64,000 bases of DNA from Norana najaformis (GCA_964023275.1 OZ029918.1:31701725-31765724); one strand, 5' to 3'. Shown: positions 26,901-45,240, counted from the first letter of the stretch. The notes: generated from the sequence alone by a model not told the origin. Made by a program: numbers and translations.

Positions 26901-28727
26901 ACTCAGAAACATGGGGTATGAAATGGGGTATGAAACCCCCTACCCGTGGTTGCTTCTGGGTTATCTTACTGGACTGCACTTCTTCTTTCATACTGTTTAC
27001 AATCCATCAAAATCAGCCCTGCTCGGCCAAAACATGACACAGCAACAACTCTGCAATAGCTAGACAGAGACGCTTTACAAATCTTATGTAGACGAGGTTC
27101 AGTTATCAAAACCTAGATCTGATGTACTGATGATGATGCAATGTACTTAATAGATATTTCGTTAACAGATATTTCTGTATATGTCTGTACGTATGTATGC
27201 GTATATGAAGACGCTTAACTTGTCAGCTGCCCTTGGTGCACTTCGGTTCTAGGCTCTGATGCTTGTTGATGGTCTGTAGGAAATGCCTTGTCGACCTATC
27301 CACTGCCCAGATGAGCTGTTTGAGTCAGTCTTGAGCAAGTGTTTCAACCGTGCAGACTATCCAAATCTTATGGTCGCAGATGTATCCAGAGATCTGATAT
27401 CCTTCGAGCAGAGCTCCAGTGAGCAGACATTCTATTCTGGTTTTACAAATCCCATTTATTATACTAATATTTTGGAAGCTTTCCAGTTGTAGAGATTCTC
27501 TTTGTGGCATTGACTGAGAATGTTCTGCAATCATGGTGCAATTTGTGGGCCTGACAGCTTCTTCTAGCGGGGCATACTTTTGTTTTGACTGAGCACCTAT
27601 GAATAAGCTATTCCCTGTGACATGGTTTTTTGTTGATAGCTGTAGAAATCTTGAGATTACAATTACAATAGTGTATTCAGTAAGGTTTAGTACGATATAG
27701 CAAATAAGTGATACAAGGATGTTGTGCTGGATGATATGTAGTTTTTCGCTTGTCGTATTTATTTGGTTTTAAGATGGGCAGGATTTGGACTTCTTTACGT
27801 CGAGTGCAGCCGAGTCTGACGTCTGGCAACTTCCCAGGGCATCCGGAGAGCCCTTCTTACAGAACACGCTCATCGATCGATTATTACTCAGATATGACGA
27901 GAAGAAAGAGTCAAATCTCGGACAAGTATGTTTATTCTTTACCATCAATATGATAAATTAAAAAGGAATTTCGTACCGTTTTAAAACCGAGCAGTATAAT
28001 TTGGTACCAGTGTAAGCTGGAAATAACTGCGAGTCCAGTGATGCAGTGGCCCCTTGTACCAAGACTGTATGGATTCATTCACTGCTGGCTCAAGGGCTGA
28101 AGTGCAGGAAATGAGCGCCCCTCCTATGTTCCACTATCAGACACGGGAAGTTCATTTTACTATACGTACTTTACTCAACAACTGATGGTTTGTGTTTGTT
28201 GTGATTTGTGTCGACAGGGTCACTACGGTCAGGTGATTAAGGGACTGTACATGAGTGCTCCGTGTGCCATTAAGAGACTGCACCAGAGGCACTCAGATAG
28301 TATTGAAAAGGACAAAGAACTTGAAAAAGAGTTTGCAATCATGTCTCAACTTAAACATGTCTCAATTGTCGAAGTGTTTGGAAGATGTCTCCCAATCAGA
28401 GAAGATGTTCGATCAGGTTTGTTAAGATTACGAAGGTTTGTCTGTGACTGATATTTCGTCTTACTGCTTTTATTTACGTAATAATCCTTTTCAAAACGGT
28501 TCACTTGGCAAAAACGTAGAATTTGGTGTGCAGTTGATTGAAGTCTTGTGTGTCTTTAAAATGGCACTAAGTAAGGTTTAAGATTGCACAAGATTATGGA
28601 CAAAGACAGACAGACACAGACAGCCAGCCAGGCATAAACAGTGAAACATAGACAGGAATGCCAGTATAAATAAAGGGTGCCCTAGGTGAATAGAGAACAT
28701 TAAGTACAGGACACCATAATGTTGCAG

Positions 28728-28810
<83 letters not shown>

Positions 28811-30721
28811 CTGTTATTTTGTGTAGAGCCGTATTTGCTGGTTATGGAATTCATGGAGGGCAAAAGTGTGATTGAACGTCTGCATGATCCCGATGCAAAA
28901 ACCAAGTTTGATTCTGCTTGGCTAAAAAATTGGGCATTACAGCTCGCTGAGGTAATGCTGAATTAAGTTTTGACTTTGAAACTAATTTAAAATTACATTT
29001 CAGATATCTCAGATAATGGTGAATTATGTGTCATTTGTGAGCCTGATCTAAAAGTGATTTCAGATAGCTCAGTTTATGCCCTCCAATGTGAAGGCTTTGA
29101 CGCTAATCAGGTTCACATTGCTGTGTGACTCTGCATGTGTTAAGCCTCTAAGAAGAGGGTCAAAGGTCAAATCTCATACTTTGTATTACAAGATAAGTGT
29201 TCTGTCAGTTGTAAATTGCTGTATTGATGTCTAATGCAGCAAAATGTATACACATATACATGGAATGCTTTTTGGTGAACCTTTCAAAAAGCGTGGTGTT
29301 TAAAGTGGGAAATAAATGTCCAGTAGAATTCAAAGAGCATATTTATAAAGACACATACGTGTGTGGGTTCCTGATTTGAATGTGTAGTGAACTGATTTGC
29401 ATATTGCCATGGTGATTCAGGGTCTCAAGTACTTGCACAGTAGGAACATAATTCATCGAGATCTTGCCTGTCGCAACATACTGTTGACCAAAGACCATAA
29501 ACGCATCAAGATCAGTGACTTTGGACTGGCTCGACTCCTTGACGAAGGGAACTACTACAAGTGCGGCTCGCGAGACCTTCCCATGTTCTGGTTGGTTTTC
29601 AAGGGACTGCTCCATCTTAACCCAACACAATTCTTACTTTAATGAATATTTGTTATAGAAAATACATATGTGTAACGTTAAATTACTTGATTTTAAGCAC
29701 TAAGTTGTATCCCGTGTACTGTTTGGTTATCAAGGAACTGCTGTATCTTATCCCAATGCAGTTCTTACTTTTATGGAATTATTTTATACATAATTTGTTC
29801 TGTTATGCCTATAGAGTCAATTGTATTTGTATGTATGTATGTTTGTATCTCACTATTTATACAGCGCATTTTAAGAAGTTCACATGGGCGCAATTCTGAG
29901 TCTGCAGACGGATAGGTTATGGATTTTTAAATGTTTGATTACTTGATTACGTTAAAATTATTGGAATTATATGAAAGTTAAGTTGAAATGCTTATAATGA
30001 TATGCCACTATAATTGATAATTTTTGTTTTGATAAATTAAATAGAAGCAACAAACTTTTTTATTTCGAAGAATTGATTTAAAGCAACAAGGCTTTGGGTC
30101 TTTTAGATTATCATTTAGTAATACACAGCTGAAGTTCAAAAGAAATACAGGGACAAACTGCACTGATTACAAACAGTAGCTCAGGATTACAACATACACT
30201 GTTTAATGTTCATCTGCTGTCAGTTGCCTGGTAATAGAGCTGACCTAATCTAATCTTAGAACTTCTATAGCACCTTGATAATAGTGCACTAGGCATCGAC
30301 TGGCAGTGCTGTAAAACAGATCTGTGAATCGGTTTTTTCAATCTGGTTGATCCCGAACATCAGTCAGATGAAACAGAAAGGCATAAAGGTTGAATGATGA
30401 TTCTTTTTGTTGTTCAGGCTGGCACCGGAAAGTTTTCCTGGCGTTTCAAATGCACGAAGTGTGACGGCTTCGGACATCTGGAGCTACGGCATTGTTCTGT
30501 GGGAGCTTTTCAGCTACGGCAAGAAACCAAATTACGAACATCCGTACAAAAACTGTAACAATTTCAATCTGCTTCTAAACCTGTTTTCAAGAACAACGAT
30601 GCGGCTGTCAAAGCCAGACGGCTGCCCAGAGGAAATGTACCAGCTGATGATGGATTGCTGGAAATTTGACCATTCCATTCGTCCGTCTGCCAGTGATATC
30701 ATACAACGGTTGTCAAACTAG
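16899..30721 (+). CDS. JAK: JAK non-receptor tyrosine kinase, complete, 16 coding exons
   Basis: Cytoplasmic kinase that binds cytokine-receptor tails and phosphorylates receptors and STATs. Exons: 16899-17786, 18563-18703, 19410-19582, 19997-20268, 21341-21499, 21968-22096, 23239-23336, 24771-24995, 25581-25708, 26273-26381, 27280-27418, 27774-27925, 28218-28416, 28827-28951, 29421-29590, 30418-30721. Phases agree at every junction, giving 1136 residues (human JAK2 has about 1132). Order: FERM (1-400), SH2 (397-545), pseudokinase JH2 (588-820), kinase JH1 (866-1136). The start ATG has A at -3 and G at +4. Introns after exons 1 and 7 require GC donors to keep frame. JH1 keeps Lys890, HRD 991-993, DFG 1012-1014 and the paired Tyr1024-1025. 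Exon ends are inferred from splice signals and family alignment from memory, not from transcripts. Confidence 0.95.
17787..18562 (+). other. JAK: JAK intron 1, probable GC-AG intron
   Basis: Exon 1 can be joined in frame to exon 2 only if it ends at AAG before GCAAGT (17787). The nearby GT at 17791 leaves phase 1, and every acceptor choice at 18563-18566 then runs into a stop. AAG|GCAAGT is the optimal context known for GC donors. Confidence 0.7.
19040..19137 (+). mobile_element. LINE-B 3' tail in JAK intron 2
   Basis: Diverged copy of the LINE-B end (catgaataagtggtgcc, cttagctttta, gtttacgattac) in sense orientation in the intron. Confidence 0.55.
19625..19700 (+). repeat. Dispersed repeat, short (JAK intron 3)
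   Basis: The segment around cttattgcatgcacaagatc and agtaaatctgaattt recurs near 35595 in a PSMC4 intron and, inverted, near 60640. It is an unnamed interspersed repeat. Confidence 0.5.
20906..20992. repeat. (TA)n microsatellite in JAK intron 4
   Basis: About 87 bases of pure TA. Confidence 0.97.
21530..21760. repeat. (CAT)n and (ATT)n simple repeats in JAK intron 5
   Basis: A run of ATCATC at 21533-21555 and an ATT-rich tract at 21655-21760. Confidence 0.85.
22925..23075 (+). mobile_element. tRNA-derived SINE2 copy, partial (JAK intron 6)
   Basis: It shares GGAGAGTACGTGTTCGAGCG (box-B-like) and the following ttactgtgtagggacctt segment with better copies at 45275 and 60505. The 5' half is lost. 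Confidence 0.6.
23402..23503 (+). repeat. 33-bp tandem repeat, three copies, in JAK intron 7
   Basis: The unit begins GCCTTTAGATTTTGGTAATG. It recurs at 23402, 23435 and 23468, 66 bases downstream of the inferred GC donor. Confidence 0.9.
24235..24581 (+). mobile_element. hAT-type MITE
   Basis: Left end CAGTGGTTCTCAAACT; right end AGTTTGAGAAACTCTT, an imperfect inverse. The flanks CACTAGAA (24227-24234) and CGCTAGAA (24582-24589) form an 8-bp target-site duplication with one mismatch, as expected for hAT. The element is about 347 bp and non-coding, and it interrupts an ACAACCAAAACACTAG-like tandem repeat. Confidence 0.75.
25355..25560 (+). repeat. Dispersed repeat (third family), JAK intron 8
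   Basis: Related wording (cagaagtgc, gttccagatggaggga, then a purine-rich stretch) recurs at 50500-50780 and more weakly at 51130-51310 and 59525-59700. It ends immediately before exon 9. Confidence 0.45.
25925..26045 (+). mobile_element. SINE1 3' body fragment, JAK intron 9
   Basis: It shares CCAGTGCTGGCTCAAGGGCT and the following gaaatgag..tccca block with copies at 28035, 57985 and (inverted) 42860. The tRNA-like head is missing. Confidence 0.6.
27570..27665 (+). mobile_element. LINE-B 3' tail in JAK intron 11
   Basis: Diverged copy: gttttgactgagcacctatg, gaataagct, then tgtagaaatcttgagattac. Confidence 0.7.
28035..28145 (+). mobile_element. SINE1 3' body fragment, JAK intron 12
   Basis: Copy of the SINE1 body (tcattcactgctggctcaag, ggaaatgagcgcccctcct, gttccactatcagaca). 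Confidence 0.65.
28733..28809. repeat. (TA)n microsatellite next to the exon 14 acceptor
   Basis: About 77 bases of TA end only 17 bases before the 3' splice site of JAK exon 14 (28827), where the branch point and pyrimidine tract should lie. Confidence 0.95.
30240..30310 (-). mobile_element. LINE-A 3' tail, antisense, JAK intron 15
   Basis: The reverse complement reads the LINE-A end (gtcgatgccta, ctatagaagttctaagatta). Confidence 0.6.
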
Positions 30722-30774
30722 TTGTTTGAAAAACTCTATCGCATAAACAGTGTGTGAAAAAGGCAGATAAGCCA

Positions 30775-30780
30775 AATAAA
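30775..30780 (+). promoter_or_regulatory. AATAAA, candidate JAK polyadenylation signal
   Basis: AATAAA 54 bases after the stop codon. A later AATAAA lies at 31903. Which one is used cannot be told from sequence. Confidence 0.45.
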
Positions 30781-31761
30781 CTCTTGGATGCTATATACGA
30801 ATACAGAATATCAGATGTCACCCATTTTAGCTATAATCTTCGAGATGAAAACTTTTTAGAATCCATCAAGTGCTCGAATGCTTCAAGAATTATCTAGTAA
30901 AATGAGTTTTGTAACCAAAGTGCTCTTTGGCTCACCTTGTGTTATGTGAGCTCAGACAGAACATCTATTTTGTTTCTACTTTGATTTCAGCTGTTATTTA
31001 ATGTAAGCAGAACTCACTTAGTGCGAACAAATTGTATCCTAGGCTGTTGAGGCAATACTTGCACAGAATATTTTTCAAGCATAAGCTTGATATATGAACA
31101 AAATCTCTAACATATTCAATACAGATATTTTGGCCTCACCCCATATTCCCCACCATGCCAGTTTGATCAACTCTTAAGATTTCCAGAGGAATTTGAATTT
31201 TGGAATGCCAGGCCCCATGGAGCCCACTCAGCCCTCCATTCTTCCATCCTATGAGATTTGGTAAACAAGTACCAACACAGGGTGGAGCGCTGAAAACAGT
31301 GGACTGTTGTTTGCATCTCAGCTGAACGATCCCTCGACCATGTAACAAAATCTCCAAGAAGTTTCTTTAGAGGCATGCACATTGCATTTGCACATTTTCT
31401 TTTTTATTCTCAGTATATATTATATGAACAAATTTCTCTGAAGCACTACAGTGTAAATGTTCAAATTGGATAAAGAAATATATGTAATTGTGTCTCATTT
31501 GTGTGTATGTTTTGATCTGGTAATGATTGATTTGTTTACATAAGCATCTACGCCGATTCCGAGATTGTAGTTGTTATGATCATGTTCAGAGGGAGACATT
31601 TACTTGATAAGGAACTGATTTTTATGATCCAATTTTATACTGTTACTAGTCGGAAAGTGTTGTTGTTGTCAATATTGCTGAATCGTAGGCGTATGGTGTA
31701 TAACTATTGAAGTCTGTCACCATGGCTTGTGGTTGTCGTCAGGTGAAATGTTGGTCCTGCT

Positions 31762-31825
31762 GTCTGTGTGTGTGTGTGTGTGTGGCTGTGTGTGTGTGTG
31801 TGTGTGTGTGTGTCTGTCTGTCTCG
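31762..31825. repeat. (TG)n microsatellite
   Basis: TG repeat with TGTC ends. Confidence 0.95.
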
Positions 31826-32384
31826 CATCCAGATGGTGGCCTTACCATGCTTTACTTCTTGACGTGTTGTTATGGTTTTGACAATCATGGTGTAAGATTT
31901 GAAATAAAGAAATTAAATGACTGTTTGCCACTCATTTTTATAAAAATAATATTTTTCTTCACTCGGTGTATTCTTTGTTTAAAATTGTAGATACTATTAA
32001 TAATAACAATAAGGTCTTGTCCTGATAGTCCATGTACCCATTACCAGCTCATAGGATAATTTCTTGTTCCTGGTGGATTACTACTTACCTTGGGTAAATA
32101 ATAGTTATAACAGTAAAAAATAACAAGAATATGTGTTTCATCCAATGTATAGTCGCCCCCCTCCTAGTGGTTCTGTGAGTGGTTATGCCATTATCATCCT
32201 AGATAGCAGGCAAATTATTTACTTGTATTAAAAATGAAACAATGCTAATACCACAAAAAATAATAAAAGTAAAAACATAGTAATAATAAATTGCTAAAAC
32301 TTAAAAGATAAAAGACATCATTGATTCCTGATTTTCCTAAGCACAGAATATTAAAAAATGTTTGCCACTGACTAATGTGACCGA

Positions 32385-32690
32385 TTCCATGGACAAGGAC
32401 AGCTCTCGACAGGTGTCCGTTTCTGTCGCTGGCCCTAGACTGGAACTCTGGCAAACCCTCGGCAATGTGTGTGTTGGTCTTCCGATCTCGACTAAAAACT
32501 CGTCTATTCCTGGACTCATTTCCTTTTAAGGCTGATTCTGTGTTTTCGGGGATCCCTTCTTGGATTTTTCTATGGGCTCACCTGAAATTTGGCTTGTAGA
32601 ATGATTTTGCTTAGTAGCGACCATCATCTGATGCCTTGAGCATTATTACAATGGCGTCATAGAAGTTTACAGATTAATATTTTTTAAAAC
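32385..32690 (+). mobile_element. LINE-A 3' end
   Basis: It aligns along its length with 8285-8595: ggacaaggacagctctcgac, tctgtcgctggccctagact, gcgaccatcatctgatgcct, ending in atagaagtttacagatta. About 300 bases of ORF2 end plus 3' UTR. Confidence 0.8.
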
Positions 32691-33067
32691 TACGTAAATG
32701 TAATTATTAAAGTTTACTGATGTGAGACTAAAATGATAGTTATCTTAATTAGTGCCATTATTTCTTGCATTTAATGATTACCACATATTCACTTATCTAT
32801 TTCCTTTAAACATTTCCTTTATTTCGAGTAATCTCTGCGGTTTCAGTAATGGCTTTTGCTTACATCCAATTAAACTGCTATTCGTATAAGTTATAAATGT
32901 CGAAAGTTGAAATCCGTCAAGTTCGATTGCTTTAGCCGCCAGATGGCAATGAACATCGGTACCATTTTGGTCGAGGACGCATGCGCATTTCCGTTCGTTA
33001 GTTGATGTTCATCGGTTGTTTGCAGGGCAAAAATTCTGTAGAAAATTAAAATAAATTTCTTTAAGCA

Positions 33068-39819
<6,752 letters not shown>

Positions 39820-39994
39820 TGACAGAAGAGAACCAGCAACACGAACAGAAGATCTAAAAATAGTTAATGACGTTTGGGCTGCGAGTCTTCTCGGTGCGCT
39901 GGTCAGACTTTCTGTTTGGAGTTTTACTGTAGAGTGTTGAGAGATTGTGAATTGCCATTTGATTTGTTCAGATTGGCTCACCAAGGACTGTGGG

Positions 39995-40000
39995 AATAAA
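39995..40000 (+). promoter_or_regulatory. AATAAA, candidate PSMC4 polyadenylation signal
   Basis: AATAAA 175 bases after the PSMC4 stop. Confidence 0.5.
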
Positions 40001-41330
40001 CATTTCTAACATGGTACCAGAATTTCGTCGGTTTGTATTTATGTCCACTTCTTCAATTACTGTGACTTTATTTAGTATAATGTGCCCTGGAATAAGTTTT
40101 GAAGAAATTATTTGGTGAAAAGACTTATGTAGATGTATGTCTTTCTGTTTACTTTCACCATGAAAGAAACAGTGCATTATACACAAGAATGTACTAGTAC
40201 AGTGGAAAACACTTAACACGTACAGTTAACACAATATTGGTTATTGCAAAAATGATGCTTAAGTTTGTTCCAGCACCAATGTTTGAAAATATTGCTTAAC
40301 AAAAAAATTTGTTGGTCCCATGGTAGAAGATGTAATACGAAACTTGAATAACACGAAATGTTGATTTATTTTCAACATCTGGCTCTGGTCATCCTATGCG
40401 AATGTTCGTATTTCGTAAGTTTTGGGCCTATGTTTGGTGTGCAATGGCGGCATTAAGACATTCAATGCCTAAAGTGCTGTGACATATGTGGCCTACATTT
40501 ATAATCACCAGCTCTAGACATCAGTGATGATCTTCAGATGTTCATGGGTAAAATTACTTTTAACACTGAACAGAATGTAGCATTATACAAACTAACCGAA
40601 GTAGGCTGTGGGAGATACATGCCACATGTTGGTGAATCTGTACTAGTGTAGTGGCCGAGTGATTCATATTGGTAAGAAAGGCTTAAGATGTCATCAGATA
40701 GGTGCAATGACTTGGCGGCTGGCGTGTTGCCTTCCGAGCCTGCGACCAGGTTTAGACGTGGATCATGTTGATCATGTTGCCAAACTATTTAAGATCATTT
40801 GGTGATCTTACTAGCAGTGCCTGAGCACAAGATGAAACATTGAAGTGCCATCTCAAAGGGGCTTAGTGGAAGATTGTATTAGTCCTGTAAAAACAGAAGG
40901 TGTTAACTACTTGGACTGTCATATTTATTTTTTTCTTGAGGTTGAAACGACCTTGTAGGATTATATTTTAAATATTTAAAAAATCGCCTTCAACAGCTAA
41001 CATGTTATAACATAAGTGTTATAACAAATGCAGTGTGAATCTGCAGTGCAGATGACATGAAAAATTGCACTTTTCTGCAAGCGGTTATCCATTTCAGCCA
41101 GTGTCACTTGAAATTTGCCACAGGATCTGAAAGCACAGCCAACAGAATCTAACAGAGCCATCCATCCTCTATCCTTCCAATATCCTCATCAGCAGAATCA
41201 GTGTAACACTGGAGCATTAGGCTAGAACATGAAGTAAATGTTGCCTCCAAAAAGAGCCACACGAGGTATCGGTTTCTTTTTATACATCCATTACAGTACA
41301 GCTGTGTACACCACTTGGCATTGTGTTATT

Positions 41331-41381
<51 letters not shown>

Positions 41382-42719
41382 AGAGAGAGAGAGAGAGCAA
41401 TTAGGAAGTGACAGGTTGAATATCAAAAATCAATTGCTCTATATATCCTTAGACAGCTAATTGGAGGATTGGTAACCGCTTGTATGCCTGTGCAAACATA
41501 TAACAGGACCTATACAAAAATATAAAAGCCTATACAAATTTAATATATCAAGTGCAGAGGTCGTTTATTGTACGCACGGCGCTCAATAGTCGTATAAATA
41601 TATCTACAGTACATACGTTGTTAGGCTATGTGTAGTATTATAATGGCTGTGGCTTAAAGACTATATACATGATATAGATCTTGGATATTAGGTTACAGGT
41701 CTGTATGGTGTGGTGGAGTGTTTTCGTAATATATAGCTGTATGAAATAATTTATGTAAACACCTGGTGGCTATCAATTTTTAAGAGCCGAGCCTTTAGGT
41801 CTATCCAGGGCTTTCTAGATAGACCTAATTGTGCCAGCGGTGTTTTACAGCGGCTGTGGCAGCATCGGCTGCGTATTTCGGGATCGATTATTCGAAAATA
41901 TCAGATGCCCGCGAGTAGGGCGCCGCGCTATGGGACAAAGGGGACTTGAACAATGCAAGCAAGGCGTTCATTAGCCTCCGAATCGTACATACGTTAACCT
42001 TAGCACCCTGTGGAGGTACACGACGGTACGTGTCCTGTCTGAGGAATTTTACTTTCGCTCTCTGTGCAAACTGGGTTAAGGTTTGTGATGTTCGATCTTT
42101 AAAGAATTTGTTTGTTTTGAAAATCGAGTCGATTTTTGACCGTTTGCTTTATTTGAGAAACGTGTTCTTGCTTGTGGATCACTTCGGGGCCTAGCCGGAA
42201 ATTGCCATAATGGCTTGATTGGGCAGTGCTTGCGAAATTGACAGGTGGGAGAGGTAATCCAGGTAAAAATAACTTCAAAGAGTTGCCATCTAGCGAATGT
42301 AAGTGAAACTGCTTTGTTTGAGTTTGATCCCATGATTGGATTGTTTAGATGTTAATGGAGATGGGCGTGTTTTTCTACAGCGACCGTATGGCCTCGACCA
42401 TTCTCATTTTTCAGTGAATTAATCGGGTGAGATCCTGGCGGAAGTATTTTATGTAGCACTTTTCAGAGGCCTACGGAGACTGAATAGTTAGAATGTCGTT
42501 AGATTTGTCTGATAAAAAGGGTGAGATTTGTGGTTTGAAGATGAACATATGTGCTGCAGCGAAGCGTGGGCCCTATGGCGAAAGAGTATACCAGCGCATT
42601 GAGGGTCTGAACCAATAAGGTCACTTGTCTATCCCATGAAAAATTGCACCCTTGTTATTAAGGGTTTCAGCACGGGGTTATGGGGCAGTTACCCCTGAAA
42701 AATCATCATCAACTTTCTA
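40001..42719. other. Intergenic region between PSMC4 and tetraspanin, part 1
   Basis: No coding segment is recognised. It contains a mixed GT/GA microsatellite (41332-41397) and otherwise ordinary AT-rich DNA. Confidence 0.5.
41332..41397. repeat. (GT)n(GA)n(G)n compound microsatellite
   Basis: GT repeat passing into GA repeat, a nine-base G run and again GA. Confidence 0.95.
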
Positions 42720-42815
42720 CAGGATTGTGGTTTTGGAATGCGATTTTGCTTAGAAGCCACCATCGATTGATGTCTTTTGCGTTATTATAACGGCGCTGTA
42801 GAAGTTAAATTAGAT
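42720..42815 (+). mobile_element. LINE-A 3' tail
   Basis: gcgattttgcttagaagcca, ccatcgattgatgtctt, then ctgtagaagttaaattagat: the last 95 bases of the LINE-A family. Confidence 0.75.
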
Positions 42816-42839
42816 TATGTGTTTCCCAACTTTTGACCC

Positions 42840-43135
42840 CGAAGATAAAAGAGTGAAGTATCCCATATCCCACAAGTGAGACGTAATGGAGGCGTTCATC
42901 TCCTTTTCTTGGCCCTTGAGCCGGCAGTGCACGAATCCCAAAGTCCTGGACACGGGGCAAGTGCATCGCAGGACTTGTCGTTTACTTCCCCGCTTACTCC
43001 GATACCAGATTATACTGCTTGGTGAAAGAGGCACCTATGCGCAAACATCTTGCCCAGGGTCTTTACACGGAGTCGAACCCGCAACCGCGTGATCATTGAC
43101 CAAACGAGTTACCGATAGACTACCGTTCCGCACAC
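42840..43135 (-). mobile_element. tRNA-derived SINE1, nearly full copy
   Basis: Read on the minus strand, it opens with a tRNA-like head: box A near gtctatcggtaactcg, box B GGTTCGACTCC. A body follows that ends with GGATTCGTGCACTGCCGGCT and a cctccattacgtctca block. The body is shared by fragments at 25925, 28035, 49850 and 57985. It is a pol III-type retroposon, not a functional tRNA, because no cloverleaf acceptor stem is apparent. Confidence 0.7.
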
Positions 43136-44379
43136 TTTCGACCCAAATACAAGCGTCTTATATAGGATATTATATGTCCATATTATGAAGCCTTTATGAC
43201 AGTACCCTCATTTGGGCTTCATATATCCTACATAAATTTATGACGCTGCTGTAGGAGGAAGTTTGCTGTGCTTAAGTTCGGGTTTGAGATTCGGGTTTGC
43301 TGGGTAAGATGGTTACAATGAGCATAAAAGGACAGTATGAAAACAACGGCAAAGGGCAAAGAGCAGTCATAAGAAATTTTGATAATAAATAAGGCCATAA
43401 AAGTTTGTAAGTAGGCCCTAAAGTCTTGCTTACTTGGCTCGCTTTGTAGTCTGGTCAGAGCTGGGATCCGCCGGTGCCTTTCTCACTCTCAAATCCTATC
43501 GACAATCGAAATGCTAGTAGTAATGTTTAACTTACAAAGTGTAAATGTGCATGCTTTTCTAGAGCGGCCGTATGGCGGCGTCGACCCTGCTCATACCTGA
43601 TTGGTAGCAGAGCACAATTAGGCCTAATCCATATTAACTAATGATGTGGGGCAGGACAGTTAGATCAGCTCTTCTCGTCTCTCAAGTGCCTTGTTCTGGA
43701 ATCAAATTACCACCAGTCACATTTTCATGCCCTAAATAAACTACAGACCTAATATCAGGCCTAATCGTTGAAATATCGTCAATGCACTTGCATCTTTTAA
43801 TAAATACTCCCGCAGTTAGGGAACCCTTCTGGCTTGTCGCAACGCTTCTTAATAACTCGGTCCCCGGAGCTTAGCTTTTTAAAGCGCTTCAGCGTTTAGA
43901 AATTTTCAACTTTACGATAAGATTATTAGGCCTAATGTTAACTGGTTCCACGCCACATTCTTACGCAGCAAGTCTGAGATTGTATGCTTTCCCGCGCTTA
44001 CAGTTCTACTATAGCGCGTTGCAGACGTTCCCCATATGTGAAGTTTCACGTTTATTACCCTAATAACTAAACTAGGAACAGACCGCCTTGGGGCCTCGTA
44101 AACGTTTTTCATTTTGAGGAACACTGCACTAGGTAGTGGCGTGTCCATAGTAGCAAGCCTATGCGTGTGAGAGTGTTGCAGTCCCCCTCTGGGTTGCCCT
44201 TGTAGGCCTACATCTGGTCTTTGCGCTGCCTTTCTAAGCTCAGAGGGTAAGGACATTGCCGGCTCCCTGGATCCGCTCTTGGCACTGGGCCTGTAGAGCT
44301 AGGGTCTGCGAGCAGCATTTGGTTTAACCATTTTAGCTACTTCGTTCCATCATAGACAGCCGCGATCATTGGGTCTGAC
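43136..44379. other. Intergenic region, part 2
   Basis: No gene seen. A diverged LINE-B end lies at 43835-43925 (ataactcggtccccggagct, cttagctttttaaagcgctt). Confidence 0.45.
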
Positions 44380-44515
44380 TGACTCCAGTGGATCTTGACC
44401 TCGAACCGAACCCTTTTTCCTAGCGATTTTGTTTTGACTGAGCGCCTGTGAATAAGCTGGTTCCCGCGACTTAGCTTTCGTTGGGCGCTGTAGAAATCTC
44501 GAGATTACGATTACC
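44380..44515 (+). mobile_element. LINE-B 3' end
   Basis: Good copy: ctagcgattttgttttgact, gagcgcctgtgaataagct, ggttcccgcgacttagcttt, gggcgctgtagaaatctcga, gattacgatta. Confidence 0.85.
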
Positions 44516-45099
44516 AATCAGTGGTAAGCTGTGGGCTCAGTGTGGGGTCCAAAATAAGTCTCTGACAGCCGAGTTCATTGGGTCACCCGTTGCCACCAGA
44601 GGCAATGAATCCAAAGAATGTAGCTGTCTGGGTGGCTCAGGGATGCTACGTACGTTACTTGGTTACCTAACCTTAATTTATATTATCTTGATTTACGTTA
44701 CCTTAACTTACTTTACCGTGCATTTACTTTGGCTTTAAGCTTTGTGTTTGATCGAACTGCTGTTTACAAAACTACTGCTTGGATTTTTCATAAGATGACG
44801 CTAGCAGGGTTAATCGAATTCGTTCTGTCGATGAAGATCGAATCGCTACTTGTCTCGGTAAGAAATCAAATATTTGATCAGTTCTTATGTCCGTTTGCTG
44901 TATTGATAAACTTTTGAGTGGTACTTGAGTAAAGGCACTCTGCTCAGTTTCATGATTCACCTGCATACGACACATGTTTCACCTTACCGTTAAAGCGTTA
45001 TGGTCTTACACAGGAGTGACTAGTTTGTGATGCAATGTTTAGTACATTATTATTTTTAAATTTAATTATTTTTGCATTTGTTAAGCGCCACTATCTAGT

Positions 45100-45240
45100 T
45101 ACAAAGCACCAATAAATGGCGCTGAGCAGTTGTGCGTGAAGGACTTGCTCAAGGACCTTGCACCGTAATCGTCCCAAGGGAGGCTCGAACCTGCACACTC
45201 CGCATTCCAAGGCGAGCACTCAAACCAATCGGCTACCGAT
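45100..45240 (-). mobile_element. tRNA-derived SINE2, minus copy
   Basis: The minus strand reads GTAGCCGATTGGTTTGAGTG (box-A region), then GGTTCGAGCCTCC (box B), then the ccttgagcaagtccttcacg body. It is head-to-head with the next copy. Confidence 0.7.

Larger units (their letters stand above)
23239..27418 (+). other. JAK: JAK pseudokinase (JH2) exons 7-11
   Basis: It keeps a glycine-rich start (GEGQFTRVY) and the ATP-site lysine (VAVKMI, Lys608). The catalytic HRD is replaced by HGN (702-704) and DFG by DPG (726-728), exactly the substitutions of human JAK2 JH2. The segment [16 protein letters not shown] aligns without gaps with YGVCVCGDENILVQEF of JAK2, placing a valine (646) at the position of JAK2 Val617. 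The C-lobe is short, and no clear APE is seen. JH2 normally restrains JH1. Confidence 0.88.
27774..30721 (+). other. JAK: JAK tyrosine kinase (JH1) exons 12-16
   Basis: The glycine loop LGQGHYGQV is split by the exon 12/13 intron. Then come the AIK lysine 890, the helix-C glutamate in [10 protein letters not shown], the hinge [14 protein letters not shown] (991-998), SDFGLAR, the activation loop with adjacent tyrosines 1024-1025 (JAK2 Tyr1007-1008), MFWLAPESF, and [16 protein letters not shown]. The C-terminal [16 protein letters not shown] block and RPS motif are intact. All residues needed for catalysis are present, so an active kinase is predicted. Confidence 0.93.
30781..33067. other. JAK-PSMC4 intergenic region
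   Basis: No gene seen. It holds a TG microsatellite (31762-31825), a LINE-A end (32385-32690) and AT-rich DNA. The segment from about 32930 to 33067 is likely the PSMC4 promoter and 5' UTR. Confidence 0.5.

Noticed and set aside
27427-27492. Extension of JAK exon 11 to the stop at 27492
   Set aside because: The GTGAGC donor at 27419 joins exon 12 in phase and restores the JH2-JH1 linker, so the extension is intron sequence.
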